NCBI GenBank assembly: GCA_938014915.1
Contig: CALLQQ010000094.1
Span: 1-36,859 of the forward strand
Length of the DNA: 36,859 bases
Reading direction: 5' to 3'
Source: an uncultured Clostridia bacterium
Lineage (GTDB): Bacteria > Bacillota > Clostridia > Oscillospirales > Ruminococcaceae
Position numbers and translations under genes: made by a program. This document shows, one piece after another, positions 15,741 through 23,744 of the stretch (the first letter of the stretch is position 1; each line of letters starts with the position of its first letter). The notes beneath the pieces were generated by a model, which was not told where the DNA came from, made no database searches, and worked only from the letters and a program-made list of their open reading frames with translations.

Positions 15741-16100
15741 CTAGAATTTTAGGCCGCCTTCACGGGCCCCATCGGCTAACGCTTTTATACGTCCGTGGTA
15801 TAGATTACCGCCACGGTCGAATACAACTTCAGAAATATTTATCTCTTTAGCCCTCTGAGCAATAAGCTGCCCAACTTTTTGCGCTCCTTCTACGTTGCCA
15901 CCGTTTGCATCGAATCCTGCTTGATTCGATGAGGCCGACGCAAGCGTCACACCATTTACATCGTCAATAAGCTGTGCGTAGATGTGTTTTGCGGAGCGGA
16001 ATACGTTTAGACGAGGACACTCAGGAGTGCCTGAGAACTTTACACGAGCTCTGCTATGTCTTTTTAGTCTTGCCGAATTCCTGCTTTTCTTTTTCACCAT
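15741..16100 (-). CDS. rplR: 50S ribosomal protein L18
   Basis: 5S rRNA-binding protein of the central protuberance, partner of L5. It has 119 residues with a basic N terminus (KKKSRNSARLKRHSRARVK), the PRLNVFRSAKHIYAQLIDD core and the C-terminal YHGRIKALADGAREGGLKF. It lies 18 nt after rplF. Another ATG five bases upstream of the true start is out of frame and stops after three codons. Confidence 0.98.
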   Translation of the reverse strand: MVKKKSRNSARLKRHSRARVKFSGTPECPRLNVFRSAKHIYAQLIDDVNGVTLASASSNQAGFDANGGNVEGAQKVGQLIAQRAKEINISEVVFDRGGNLYHGRIKALADGAREGGLKF

Positions 16101-16118
16101 TGCATTTTCACTCCTCTA

Positions 16119-16658
16119 CTACTTCTTGCCAGCCTTACCATCCTTGCGGATAATAACTTCATCAACATACTTAATGCCCTTGCCCTTATATGGCTCCGGT
16201 GGACGTTTGCTCCTAATATCACTAGCAACGAATCCTACCTTCTGCTTATCGATCCCCGAAATAACTAACTTGTTCGGTGTGGGGACTTCAATAGTAATGC
16301 CATCAATCTCAGGTATAATGACTTGATGTGAAAATCCAAGTGATAGAACTAGGTCTTTACCTTGCATTGCTGCACGATATCCGACGCCGTTAATTTCTAA
16401 CTCTTTTTTATATCCGTTCACTACACCTTCGATCATGTTTGCAATAAGCGATCTTGTAAGTCCATGAATTGATTTATGCTCTTTTTCTTCGCTAGGACGA
16501 GCAACTGTGATTTCCTGCCCATCTAGCTTAATTGTCATATCCCTGTCGAATTCCTGTACCAGTGTGCCTTTAGGGCCTTTTACGGTTACATTGTTTCCAT
16601 CGACTTTAACTTCTACATCGGAGGGAACGACAATTGGTTTTAATCCAATACGTGACAT
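16119..16658 (-). CDS. rplF: 50S ribosomal protein L6
   Basis: Large-subunit protein beside the sarcin-ricin loop and factor-binding site. It has 179 residues in two related domains, starting MSRIGLKPIVVPSDVEV, with the C-terminal signature SKRPPEPYKGKGIKY. It is 12 nt downstream of rpsH with a good ribosome binding site. Confidence 0.98.
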   Translation of the reverse strand: MSRIGLKPIVVPSDVEVKVDGNNVTVKGPKGTLVQEFDRDMTIKLDGQEITVARPSEEKEHKSIHGLTRSLIANMIEGVVNGYKKELEINGVGYRAAMQGKDLVLSLGFSHQVIIPEIDGITIEVPTPNKLVISGIDKQKVGFVASDIRSKRPPEPYKGKGIKYVDEVIIRKDGKAGKK

Positions 16659-16670
16659 ATCGTATCCTCC

Positions 16671-17069
16671 TTACCAGATAAATGCTAGAACTTCGCCGCC
16701 GACATTTTCTTTTCTTGCCATTCTATCAGTCATGATTCCCTTTGAAGTGGACACAACTGCAATACCAAGGCCGTTCATAACTCTCGGCATATCCTCACTG
16801 CTTGAGTAAATACGCAAGCCAGGTTTGGATACTCTGCGTAATCCTGTGATTATCTCTGTATTATTCTCCCCGTACTTTAGGGTGATTCTAATTATACCTT
16901 GCTTCCCATCTTCTATCAATTGATAGCCCTTAACATAACCCTCATCAATTAGAATTTGAGTTATTGCCTTTTTTATCTTAGAAGCAGGAACATCTACTGT
17001 TGGATGCTTCGCTGCACTCGCATTACGAATCCTCGTTAGCAAATCAGCAATTGAATCGGTAATTTGCAT
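16671..17069 (-). CDS. rpsH: 30S ribosomal protein S8
   Basis: Early-binding small-subunit protein; in Escherichia coli it represses the spc operon by binding near rplE. It has 132 residues beginning MQITDSIADLLTRIRNA, ending in VSTSKGIMTDRMARKENVGG and EVLAFIW, the S8 signature. The expected S8-binding site could not be recognised in the rplX-rplE spacer, which is only 12 nt here. Confidence 0.98.
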   Translation of the reverse strand: MQITDSIADLLTRIRNASAAKHPTVDVPASKIKKAITQILIDEGYVKGYQLIEDGKQGIIRITLKYGENNTEIITGLRRVSKPGLRIYSSSEDMPRVMNGLGIAVVSTSKGIMTDRMARKENVGGEVLAFIW

Positions 17070-17082
17070 GCCGTCAACCTCC

Positions 17083-17268
17083 TTACCAGCTAGCCTTCCT
17101 CACGCCGGGAATTTGCCCTTTATGAGCTAGATCCCTGAAGCAGATACGGCATATGCCGAATTTGCGTAGATACGCGTGTGGTCTGCCGCATAATTTGCAC
17201 CTATTGTATGCACGGGTGGAATACTTAGGCGTCCTTTTTTGTTTTTCGATCATAGATTTCTTTGCCAC
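17083..17268 (-). CDS. rpsN: 30S ribosomal protein S14, zinc-binding type Z
   Basis: Small-subunit head protein of 61 residues with a four-cysteine zinc site, CKLCGRPHAYLRKFGICRIC, the short zinc-dependent form. It begins MAKKSMIEKQKRTPKYSTR and ends GQIPGVRKASW. It lies between rplE and rpsH with short spacers of 14 and 13 nt. A zinc-free paralogue, if any, is outside the window. Confidence 0.98.
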   Translation of the reverse strand: MAKKSMIEKQKRTPKYSTRAYNRCKLCGRPHAYLRKFGICRICFRDLAHKGQIPGVRKASW

Positions 17269-17282
17269 AATTCTTCCTCCCT

Positions 17283-17822
17283 CTATCTTACGAATGGAGC
17301 GCCCATCAATGTGAGCAACTCTTTTGCTTCTTCATCAGTATTAGCAGTAGTGATAATATTAATATCCATACCTCTTACTGAATCTATCTTATCATAGTCA
17401 ATCTCTGGGAAAATAAGTTGTTCTTTTAATCCCATTGAATAATTCCCTCTGCCGTCAAAAGAATTTGGATTAATTCCTCTAAAGTCACGGACTCTCGGTA
17501 GTGCAACATTAAAGAATCTATCAATAAATTCATACATTTTAGCACCTCTAAGAGTAACCTTAACGCCGATATTCATGCCTTCACGAAGTTTAAAGTTCGC
17601 TACTGACTTTTTCGCCTTGCAAACGACTCCCCTTTGTCCGGTAATCTGTGCAAGATCCGACATTACGGCATCGATAACTTTTGAATTGTCACGAGCTTCA
17701 CCGCAGCCAACGTTGATAACAACTTTTTCAAGCCTGGGAATCTGCATGACACTTTTATAGCCGAACTTTTTCATTAGTGCTGGGGCTATATCTTTTTTGT
17801 AGTGATCCTTTAATCTAGCCAT
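17283..17822 (-). CDS. rplE: 50S ribosomal protein L5
   Basis: Central protuberance protein that binds 5S rRNA and bridges to S13. It has 179 residues with MARLKDHYKKDIAP at the start, IPRLEKVVINVGCGEA, the motif RDFRGINPNSFDGRGNYSMG and a C-terminal DEEAKELLTLMGAPF. It follows rplX by 12 nt. Confidence 0.98.
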   Translation of the reverse strand: MARLKDHYKKDIAPALMKKFGYKSVMQIPRLEKVVINVGCGEARDNSKVIDAVMSDLAQITGQRGVVCKAKKSVANFKLREGMNIGVKVTLRGAKMYEFIDRFFNVALPRVRDFRGINPNSFDGRGNYSMGLKEQLIFPEIDYDKIDSVRGMDINIITTANTDEEAKELLTLMGAPFVR

Positions 17823-17834
17823 GTTATTCCTCCT

Positions 17835-18158
17835 TTAAAAAGCTTGACCGCATCCTTCGTGCTTACAAACTCTTTGTTTTTTGCCGTCTTTATCAAAGCT
17901 ATATGCGGGGCGTGTCGGTCTATTGCATTTTGGGCAAATAGCCATTACCTTGCTAGCATATAGCGGCGCTTCCGCCTTGATTAGTCCGCCGGGCTGACCC
18001 ATTTGGGTAGGTTTAACATGTTTTGTTACCATGTTACATCCCTCGACGATGACTTTTTTCTCTTTTGGACTAACGTCAAGCACTTTGCCCTGTTTGCCTT
18101 TTGATTTGCCGGAAAGTATTTTGACGGTATCGCCAGTTTTAACGTGTAATTTATTCAC
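17835..18158 (-). CDS. rplX: 50S ribosomal protein L24, probable GTG start
   Basis: Assembly initiator protein near the exit tunnel. The KOW core reads VKTGDTVKILSGKSKGKQGKV, and the C-terminal half has a four-cysteine zinc-ribbon-like element, CPKCNRPTRP and CKHEGC. The frame extends to 18179, but the GTG at 18158, ten bases after GGGAGG, gives the normal N terminus MNKLHVKTGD and 107 residues. An upstream ATG at 18176 would overlap the rplN stop and lies on the ribosome binding site. Confidence 0.93.
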   Translation of the reverse strand: MNKLHVKTGDTVKILSGKSKGKQGKVLDVSPKEKKVIVEGCNMVTKHVKPTQMGQPGGLIKAEAPLYASKVMAICPKCNRPTRPAYSFDKDGKKQRVCKHEGCGQAF

Positions 18159-18175
18159 TATTAGAGCACCTCCCA

Positions 18176-18544
18176 TCAAAGAACTTCAGGGGCAAGGGAT
18201 AGTATTCTTAAATACTCCTTGTCACGAAGCTCTCTTGCCACTGGGCCAAAAATACGTGTGCCTCTAGGATTTTTATCCTCTTTAATGATGACAGCCGCAT
18301 TTTCATCAAAACGTATATATGTCCCGTCATCACGACGAAGACCTTTGGTTGAGCGAACGATAACCGCTCTTACAATTTCGCCTTTTTTTACAACGCTGCC
18401 GGGTGTTGTTCTTTTAACAGAAGCAACTATAACATCACCGATTTTAGCGTATCTTTTGCGTGTTCCGCCAAGAACTCTAATGCACATAATTTCTTTTGCG
18501 CCGGTGTTGTCTGCAACCTTTAGATAACTTTGCATTTGTACCAC
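18176..18544 (-). CDS. rplN: 50S ribosomal protein L14, GTG start
   Basis: Intersubunit-face protein and docking site of silencing factor RsfS. It has 122 residues; the GTG at 18544 lies eight bases after AGGAGG and gives MVQMQSYLKVADNTGAKEI, matching the family N terminus, whereas the internal ATG at 18535 would trim three residues. The motif ARELRDKEYLRILSLAPEVL closes the protein. An 87-nt spacer with a hairpin separates it from rpsQ. Confidence 0.97.
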   Translation of the reverse strand: MVQMQSYLKVADNTGAKEIMCIRVLGGTRKRYAKIGDVIVASVKRTTPGSVVKKGEIVRAVIVRSTKGLRRDDGTYIRFDENAAVIIKEDKNPRGTRIFGPVARELRDKEYLRILSLAPEVL

Positions 18545-18606
18545 AGTGCGTTCCTCCTTTCAGAAGTCAGAAGCTTCAATTTTGCCTCTGCGTGTTTATT
18601 TAAGCT

Positions 18607-18624
18607 AAGCAAATATCTTTGCTT
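18607..18624 (-). other. Hairpin in the rpsQ-rplN spacer
   Basis: Perfect 7-bp stem AAGCAAA/TTTGCTT with a 4-nt loop, flanked by further AT complementarity, lies soon after the rpsQ stop in an 87-nt spacer. There is no T run, so it is not a standard terminator. It may be a processing or stability element. Confidence 0.4.
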
Positions 18625-18631
18625 TAAATAA

Positions 18632-18889
18632 TTATTTTGCTTTTTCAACAATTTTAACAAGGCGCCATCTTTTATCTTTTGAGATTGGTCGTGTTTCCAT
18701 AACTGAAACACGGTCGCCCGTCCTGCATTCGTTATTCTCATCGTGTGCCTTGAGTTTAGTTGTCCGCCTAATAATCTTCTTATAAAGGGGATGTCTTACA
18801 CTATCCTCAACTGCAACTACAATAGTTTTATCCATCTTATCGCTGACAACCTTGCCAACCCTAGTTTTCCTGAGGTTTCTATCGTTCAT
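18632..18889 (-). CDS. rpsQ: 30S ribosomal protein S17
   Basis: Early 16S rRNA-binding OB-fold protein. It has 85 residues: MNDRNLRKTRVGKVVSDKMD, then the core KTIVVAVEDSVRHPLYKKIIRRT and GDRVSVMETRPISKDKRWR. It is 18 nt behind rpmC. Confidence 0.98.
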   Translation of the reverse strand: MNDRNLRKTRVGKVVSDKMDKTIVVAVEDSVRHPLYKKIIRRTTKLKAHDENNECRTGDRVSVMETRPISKDKRWRLVKIVEKAK

Positions 18890-18907
18890 AGCTTAATCCT
18901 CCCTTCA

Positions 18908-19126
18908 TTACTGCGCCCCGCTGTCGTTTAGTTCACGCTCACGGATAATTGTCTTTACACGAGCAATATCCTTCTTAACTGCCTTTATGCGCATCGGGTT
19001 CTCAAGCTGATTCACAGCAAGTTGAAAGCGCAAATTGAAAAGCTCCGCCTTCAAGCTGCTTAATCTTTCATCAAGCTCACCCGCCGTCAAATCACGGATC
19101 TCTTTTACACTATCTAATCTTTTCAT
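18908..19126 (-). CDS. rpmC: 50S ribosomal protein L29
   Basis: Helical hairpin protein near the tunnel exit, where signal recognition particle and trigger factor dock. It has 72 residues including ELDERLSSLKAELFNLRFQ and IRAVK-like MRIKAVKKDIARVKT. Its start shares one base with the rplP stop (TAATG), indicating coupled translation. Confidence 0.97.
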   Translation of the reverse strand: MKRLDSVKEIRDLTAGELDERLSSLKAELFNLRFQLAVNQLENPMRIKAVKKDIARVKTIIRERELNDSGAQ

Positions 19127-19548
19127 TATTGCTCACCACCCGTTTCTTTTTCTACAAATTTGCACTTAATGGGTAGCTTGTGCATTGCAAGACGCATAGC
19201 CTCACGTGCTACATCTTTAGACACTCCAGAGATTTCAAACATGACTCTGCCGGGCTTAACAACTGCTACCCAATATTCAGGTGCACCTTTACCCGATCCC
19301 ATGCGTGTTTCTGCTGGTTTTTGCGTTACTGGCTTATCAGGAAATATCTTAATCCATACTTGCCCACCACGCTTAATATAACGTGTCATTGCAACACGAG
19401 CCGCCTCAATCTGATTGGATGTAATCCATGCTGGTTCAAGCGCTTGTAGTCCATAATCGCCATAGGTAACAGTATTTCCTCTGGTTGCTTTACCAGTCAT
19501 ACGGCCCCTATGCACACGGCGATACTTAACCCTTTTTGGAAGAAGCAT
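19126..19548 (-). CDS. rplP: 50S ribosomal protein L16
   Basis: Large-subunit protein at the A-site tRNA elbow, needed for the last steps of 50S maturation. It has 140 residues with the standard start MLLPKRVKYRRVHRGRMTG, RYIKRGGQVWIKIFPDKPVT and the arginine-containing RMGSGKGAPEYWVAVVKPG. The start lies inside rpsC: the two genes overlap by 23 nt, the largest overlap in the cluster. Confidence 0.98.
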   Translation of the reverse strand: MLLPKRVKYRRVHRGRMTGKATRGNTVTYGDYGLQALEPAWITSNQIEAARVAMTRYIKRGGQVWIKIFPDKPVTQKPAETRMGSGKGAPEYWVAVVKPGRVMFEISGVSKDVAREAMRLAMHKLPIKCKFVEKETGGEQ

Positions 19549-20230
19549 TTCTGTTACCTCCTTCTCTGCGATCTCTCCTAGCTTTATCCTGAGGGACTTC
19601 TCCCTTTAGGACTTCGCCCTTATATAGCCACACCTTAACACCTAATCTGCCATAGGTAGTGTGTGCTTCTGTAACACCATAATCAATGTCCGCCCTAATT
19701 GTCTGAAGTGGGATTGTACCCTCATGATATACTTCAGATCGTGCAATCTCGGCTCCGCCAAGTCTGCCAGCTGTGCGAACTTTAATTCCTTTTGCTCCAA
19801 GTCTCATTGCTCTACCGATAGCCATTTTCATAGCACGTCTGAAAGAAATCCTTCTTTCAAGTTGAGCTGCGATACTCTCTGCGATTAATTGTGCGTTAAG
19901 GTCGGGCTGCTTGACTTCAACAATGTTGATGTTAACAGTCTTGCCGAGCATCTTTTCTAGATCCGCTCTTAGCTTATCTATTTCAGATCCGCCCCTGCCG
20001 ATAACAATACCGGGCTTAGCACAATGGATGTGGATTCTTAATCTGTTTGCAAAGCGATCAATCTCTATGCGCGGAACGCCGGCTGCATAAAGTCTTTTCT
20101 TTAAATAATCGCGAATCATGACGTCCTCAACAAGAGTATCACCATAGGAGTTCTTCTCCGCAAACCATCGGGAATCCCAATCCTTTATTACTCCAACTCT
20201 AAAACCGTTTGGATTAATTTTCTGTCCCAT
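19526..20230 (-). CDS. rpsC: 30S ribosomal protein S3
   Basis: Head protein at the mRNA entry channel, part of the ribosomal helicase. It has 234 residues, MGQKINPNGFRVGVIKDWDS, with the KH domain GXXG loop in GIVIGRGGSEIDKLR and the C-terminal domain TIRADIDYGVTEAHTTYG. It overlaps rplP by 23 nt, and its tail (RDRREGGNRNASSKKG) is basic and low-complexity. Confidence 0.98.
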   Translation of the reverse strand: MGQKINPNGFRVGVIKDWDSRWFAEKNSYGDTLVEDVMIRDYLKKRLYAAGVPRIEIDRFANRLRIHIHCAKPGIVIGRGGSEIDKLRADLEKMLGKTVNINIVEVKQPDLNAQLIAESIAAQLERRISFRRAMKMAIGRAMRLGAKGIKVRTAGRLGGAEIARSEVYHEGTIPLQTIRADIDYGVTEAHTTYGRLGVKVWLYKGEVLKGEVPQDKARRDRREGGNRNASSKKG

Positions 20231-20247
20231 AACTTACCTCCTTGTGA

Positions 20248-20583
20248 TTATTCTGCTTCCTTGAGAACAATAGTAATGTGCGAGGTTCTCTTTAAAATTC
20301 GATTCGCCCTACCATGCGCTCTTGGTCTTATCCTCTTTAATGTAGGTCCGGGGCTGACAAAGCATTCAGCTACATACAACCTTTCGCCATCCATATTATT
20401 GTTGTTTTCTGCGTTAGCAATAGCGGACTTGAGGAGCTTTTCAAGATACTCGCAAGCAGCTTTTGGTGTGTGCTTTAATGTTGCCATAGCGACTTCGACA
20501 GGTTTATTCCTAATTAAATCAAGAACAATTTGTACCTTTCTTGGTGCTATACGGGCGTGCCTTAAATGTGCCCTTGCTTCCAT
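20248..20583 (-). CDS. rplV: 50S ribosomal protein L22
   Basis: Lines the narrow part of the exit tunnel and contacts macrolides and arrest peptides. It has 111 residues, with ARHARIAPRKVQ-like AHLRHARIAPRKVQIVLDLI and the tunnel loop in FVSPGPTLKRIRPRAHGRA, of normal length and with no insertion suggestive of macrolide resistance. It is 22 nt after rpsS. Confidence 0.98.
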   Translation of the reverse strand: MEARAHLRHARIAPRKVQIVLDLIRNKPVEVAMATLKHTPKAACEYLEKLLKSAIANAENNNNMDGERLYVAECFVSPGPTLKRIRPRAHGRANRILKRTSHITIVLKEAE

Positions 20584-20605
20584 TTATAACGTCCTCCTTC
20601 CAGAC

Positions 20606-20884
20606 CTAAATGTTTTTAGTTGTTTTTGATCCGGCGTGACCCCTAAATAACCTTGTGGGGGCAAATTCGCCGAGCTTATGACCAACCATATCTTCTGTTA
20701 CATATACGGGAACGTGTTTTCTCCCGTCATGCACTGCGAAGGTGTGCCCGACAAATTCCGGGAATATTGTACTTGCACGACTCCATGTCTTTATTACCTT
20801 ATGTTCTTTTGCTTCATTCATAGCGATAACACGCTTCATGAGTGACTGTTCAACAAAAGGTCCTTTTTTAACACTTCTGCCCAT
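20606..20884 (-). CDS. rpsS: 30S ribosomal protein S19
   Basis: Head protein that forms a complex with S13 and contacts the large subunit. It has 92 residues, MGRSVKKGPFVEQSLMKRV, with KTWSRASTIFPEFVGHTFAVHDG and KLGEFAPTRLFRGH, all conserved. It is 18 nt after rplB. Confidence 0.98.
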   Translation of the reverse strand: MGRSVKKGPFVEQSLMKRVIAMNEAKEHKVIKTWSRASTIFPEFVGHTFAVHDGRKHVPVYVTEDMVGHKLGEFAPTRLFRGHAGSKTTKNI

Positions 20885-20902
20885 AATTCATCTCTCCTCT
20901 CG

Positions 20903-21736
20903 CTACTTCTTACTTCTACGCTTAACGATAAATTTATCGGAGCGATGCTTCTTCTTGCGTGTTTTGAAACCACGTGTTGGTTTACCCCATGGTGTTACTG
21001 GACTTGGCATACCAATAGGAGCCTTACCTTCACCACCACCATGTGGGTGATCGTTCGGGTTCATTGCCGATCCACGAACAGCCGGGCGCCATCCCATGTG
21101 GCGTTTCCTGCCTGCTTTACCGATGTTTAAGTTCTCATGGTCGATATTGCCGACTTGTCCTACTGTTGCCATGCAATCAACCGGCACATATCTATGTTCG
21201 CCACTTGGAAGACGAATAAGAGCATGTTTGCCCTCTCTTGCCATCAATTGTGCCGTATTCCCAGCAGAACGCACTAACTGAGCGCCCTTACCTGGATATA
21301 ACTCAATATTATGAATTACTGTACCAACTGGAATATGAGTTAGTGGGAGGGCATTGCCCGCTTTAATATCAGCATCTTGACCAGATCTGACAACATCATT
21401 AACTTTAAGTCCATTCGGTGCAATTATATAGCGTTTTTCGCCATCTTCATATTGAAGTAGTGCAATATGAGCGGTGCGGTTTGGATCGTATTCTATTGAT
21501 ACTACTGTTGCATCCATTCCAACTTTATTTCTCTTAAAATCTATAACACGATACTTTCTTCTAGCTCCGCCGCCCCTGTGTCGAACAGTTATTCTACCAT
21601 GATTATTGCGTCCAGCATTTTTCTTAAGCGGCTCAAGCAGACTTTTTTCTGGCTCTACCTTAGACAAGCCCGAATAATCGCTTACCGTCATACCACGTCT
21701 ACCGGGTGTGATGGGCTTGTAATGTTTTATTGCCAT
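20903..21736 (-). CDS. rplB: 50S ribosomal protein L2
   Basis: Large-subunit core protein essential for peptidyl transferase activity and subunit association. It has 277 residues, MAIKHYKPITPGRRG, the RGGGARRKYRVIDFKR segment and the catalytic-site-proximal histidine in AMNPNDHPHGGGEGK. It follows rplW by 33 nt. Confidence 0.98.
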   Translation of the reverse strand: MAIKHYKPITPGRRGMTVSDYSGLSKVEPEKSLLEPLKKNAGRNNHGRITVRHRGGGARRKYRVIDFKRNKVGMDATVVSIEYDPNRTAHIALLQYEDGEKRYIIAPNGLKVNDVVRSGQDADIKAGNALPLTHIPVGTVIHNIELYPGKGAQLVRSAGNTAQLMAREGKHALIRLPSGEHRYVPVDCMATVGQVGNIDHENLNIGKAGRKRHMGWRPAVRGSAMNPNDHPHGGGEGKAPIGMPSPVTPWGKPTRGFKTRKKKHRSDKFIVKRRSKK

Positions 21737-21769
21737 GTATTTTCACTCCTTTTGCTTAATACGGAAAAA

Positions 21770-22063
21770 CTAAATCATTCCTTCAAAGAATTCAATTGGT
21801 TTTGAATCGTCTTGTAGGGTTACAATTGCCTTTTTCCAATCCGGTTTATTTCCTTCATATCTGCCGACGCGTTTTGCTCGACCTCTGCAATGCATTGTGT
21901 TCACCTTTTTAACTTCTACACCGAATAAATCGCGAATCGCCTTAGCAATTTCAATCTTATTAGCATCGGTCGCTACCTTAAAGGTGTATTTGTTCTGTGC
22001 TTGGCACTCTAGAGAATGCTCAGTCACGATTGGGCTGATTATAATATCCTGCGGTGTTTTCAT
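21770..22063 (-). CDS. rplW: 50S ribosomal protein L23
   Basis: Docking site for trigger factor and signal recognition particle at the tunnel exit. It has 97 residues, with PIVTEHSLECQAQNKYTFKV, VEVKKVNTMHCRGRAKRVGR and DWKKAIVTL. Its start overlaps the rplD stop by one base. Its stop lies 33 nt ahead of rplB. Confidence 0.97.
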   Translation of the reverse strand: MKTPQDIIISPIVTEHSLECQAQNKYTFKVATDANKIEIAKAIRDLFGVEVKKVNTMHCRGRAKRVGRYEGNKPDWKKAIVTLQDDSKPIEFFEGMI

Positions 22064-22686
22064 TATGCATACACCTCCTCAATCAGAGCTACGGCCTCTT
22101 TAACCACGATGAATTTATCATGATTTAGAATGTCGTATGCGTTCAACGTGTTTACAAGTGTAGTTTTAATACCCGGAATATTGTTTGCACTTTTAATTAC
22201 CTTGTCCACGGCATCGGGCATAACAATTAGTGCCTTTTTGTCAACATTAAGTGCATTCAACATCTCTATAAAAGCTTTTGTCTTATATTCGTCGAACTTA
22301 ATGTCATCAACAACAACGATGTTTTCCTCGATAGCTTTTTGCGATAATGCCGATTTAAGTGCTAATTTCCTTACCTTTTTATTTAAAGAATAGGTATAAT
22401 CCCTCGGCTTTGGTCCTAGAGCAACTCCGCCGCCTTTCCAAATTGGGGAGCGGATCGATCCATGTCTTGCATGACCTGTGCCCTTTTGCCTCCATGGCTT
22501 TTTACCGCCGCCTCGGACCTCCGTCCTAGTTTTTGTCGATTGTGTTCCTTGGCGTTGGTGAGCAAGATAGTTTTTAATTACTTCATGTAATACAGCCTCA
22601 TTTGGCTCTATCCCGAATATCGCTTCTGACAGCTCAAGGTCGGAAACCTGCTTACCTGCCATATCAAATACTGAAACCTTTGGCAT
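22063..22686 (-). CDS. rplD: 50S ribosomal protein L4
   Basis: Lines the exit tunnel with L22; in Escherichia coli it also represses the S10 operon through its leader RNA. It has 207 residues with the tunnel loop TKTRTEVRGGGKKPWRQKGT and GHARHGSIRSPIWKGGGVALGP. It lies 17 nt behind rplC. Whether it binds the leader at 23745-23996 here is open. Confidence 0.98.
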   Translation of the reverse strand: MPKVSVFDMAGKQVSDLELSEAIFGIEPNEAVLHEVIKNYLAHQRQGTQSTKTRTEVRGGGKKPWRQKGTGHARHGSIRSPIWKGGGVALGPKPRDYTYSLNKKVRKLALKSALSQKAIEENIVVVDDIKFDEYKTKAFIEMLNALNVDKKALIVMPDAVDKVIKSANNIPGIKTTLVNTLNAYDILNHDKFIVVKEAVALIEEVYA

Positions 22687-22703
22687 ATTGCTTCCTCCTT
22701 CCT

Positions 22704-23339
22704 TTACGCCATCTTAACGCTTGGGGCAATAGTAACAATTCCACCCTTAGGTCCTGGAACTGCGCCCTTTATAGCGATAAGATTGTTCTCTGCGTCAACT
22801 TTAACAATAGTGAGATTTTGTACTGTCACTTTTTCATCACCCATATGTCCAGGGAGTCCTGTTCCCTTGACAATTCTAGCCGGTGTTGCCGCTGCTCCTA
22901 ATGAGCCAGCATGTCTGTGGACCGGTCCCGATCCGTGTGTTTCTTTAATTCTGCCGTAATTGAAACGTTTGATTGTTCCTTGGTATCCTTTTCCCTTGCT
23001 GATTCCCGAAACATCAACGATTTCTCCAGCTTCAAAGATATCTACCTTAATAATATCGCCAACATTGTAGCTATCGATATCATCAATTCTGAATTCTCTT
23101 AGCGTTCTCTTTAATGGGGCATCAGCCTTAGCGAAATGGCCTTGCATTGGTTTGTTTGCTTTCTTTGTCGATATGTCCTCGAAGCCAATTTGAATCGACT
23201 TATAGCCATCATTTTCGTCAGTTTTCTTCTGAACGACAACGCATGGACCTGCCTCAATTACCGTTACAGGGATAACTTTACCTGCTTCATTAAAAATCTG
23301 CGTCATGCCGATTTTCTTGCCGATAATTCCTTTTTGCAT
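22704..23339 (-). CDS. rplC: 50S ribosomal protein L3
   Basis: Early-assembling large-subunit protein reaching toward the peptidyl transferase centre. It has 211 residues, MQKGIIGKKIGMTQIFNEAG, DVSGISKGKGYQGTIKRFN and the conserved GSLGAAATPARIVKGTGLPG. A 69-nt spacer containing a hairpin separates it from rpsJ. AGGAGG precedes the ATG. Confidence 0.98.
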   Translation of the reverse strand: MQKGIIGKKIGMTQIFNEAGKVIPVTVIEAGPCVVVQKKTDENDGYKSIQIGFEDISTKKANKPMQGHFAKADAPLKRTLREFRIDDIDSYNVGDIIKVDIFEAGEIVDVSGISKGKGYQGTIKRFNYGRIKETHGSGPVHRHAGSLGAAATPARIVKGTGLPGHMGDEKVTVQNLTIVKVDAENNLIAIKGAVPGPKGGIVTIAPSVKMA

Positions 23340-23365
23340 ACTCTTTCCTCCTATTTAGGTTATTG

Positions 23366-23385
23366 GTTGACGGGAATCCGCCAAC
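23366..23385 (-). other. Hairpin in the rpsJ-rplC spacer
   Basis: On the minus strand an 8-bp stem with one G-U pair (GTTGGCGG / CCGTCAAC) and a 4-nt loop sits midway in the 69-nt spacer between rpsJ and rplC. There is no T run, and the rplC ribosome binding site remains free. Confidence 0.4.
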
Positions 23386-23408
23386 ATTGACCTGCGTCCT
23401 TGATATTA

Positions 23409-23720
23409 TTAAAATTCCATTGTAATATCAACGCCAGCAGGAAGTTCAAGGTTTTGTAGTGCTTCCGCAGTTTTATTCGTAGGACGAATTACGTCAATTA
23501 GACGCTTATGCGTTCTCATTTCGAACTGCTCTCTGCTGTCCTTGTACTTATGAACTGCACGAAGAACTGTGATAATTTCTTTCTTAGTTGGTAGCGGTAT
23601 TGGACCCGATACTCTCGCTCCAGTACGCTTAGCGGTTTCAACAATTTTTGCCGCCGCCGCATCAACTACTGCGTGTTCATAACCCTTAACCTTGATTCTA
23701 ATTTTTTCCTTGACTGCCAC
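23409..23720 (-). CDS. rpsJ: 30S ribosomal protein S10, probable GTG start
   Basis: Small-subunit head protein that also acts in antitermination as NusE. An ATG at 23726 lies only two bases after GGAGG, so the in-frame GTG at 23720, eight bases after it, is preferred and gives a normal 103-residue S10 (MAVKEKIRIKVKGYEHAVVD). The conserved ETAKRTGARVSGPIPLPTKK and FEMRTHKRLIDV are present. It is the first gene of the S10 operon, behind the leader and promoter at 23745-24031; no str-operon genes precede it. Confidence 0.97.
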   Translation of the reverse strand: MAVKEKIRIKVKGYEHAVVDAAAAKIVETAKRTGARVSGPIPLPTKKEIITVLRAVHKYKDSREQFEMRTHKRLIDVIRPTNKTAEALQNLELPAGVDITMEF

Positions 23721-23744
23721 TTCCATCGCCTCCTTAAAGGGTAA

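Noticed and set aside
23721..23726. ATG start for rpsJ
   Set aside because: It lies two bases from GGAGG, too close for initiation; the GTG six bases on has ideal spacing and family length.
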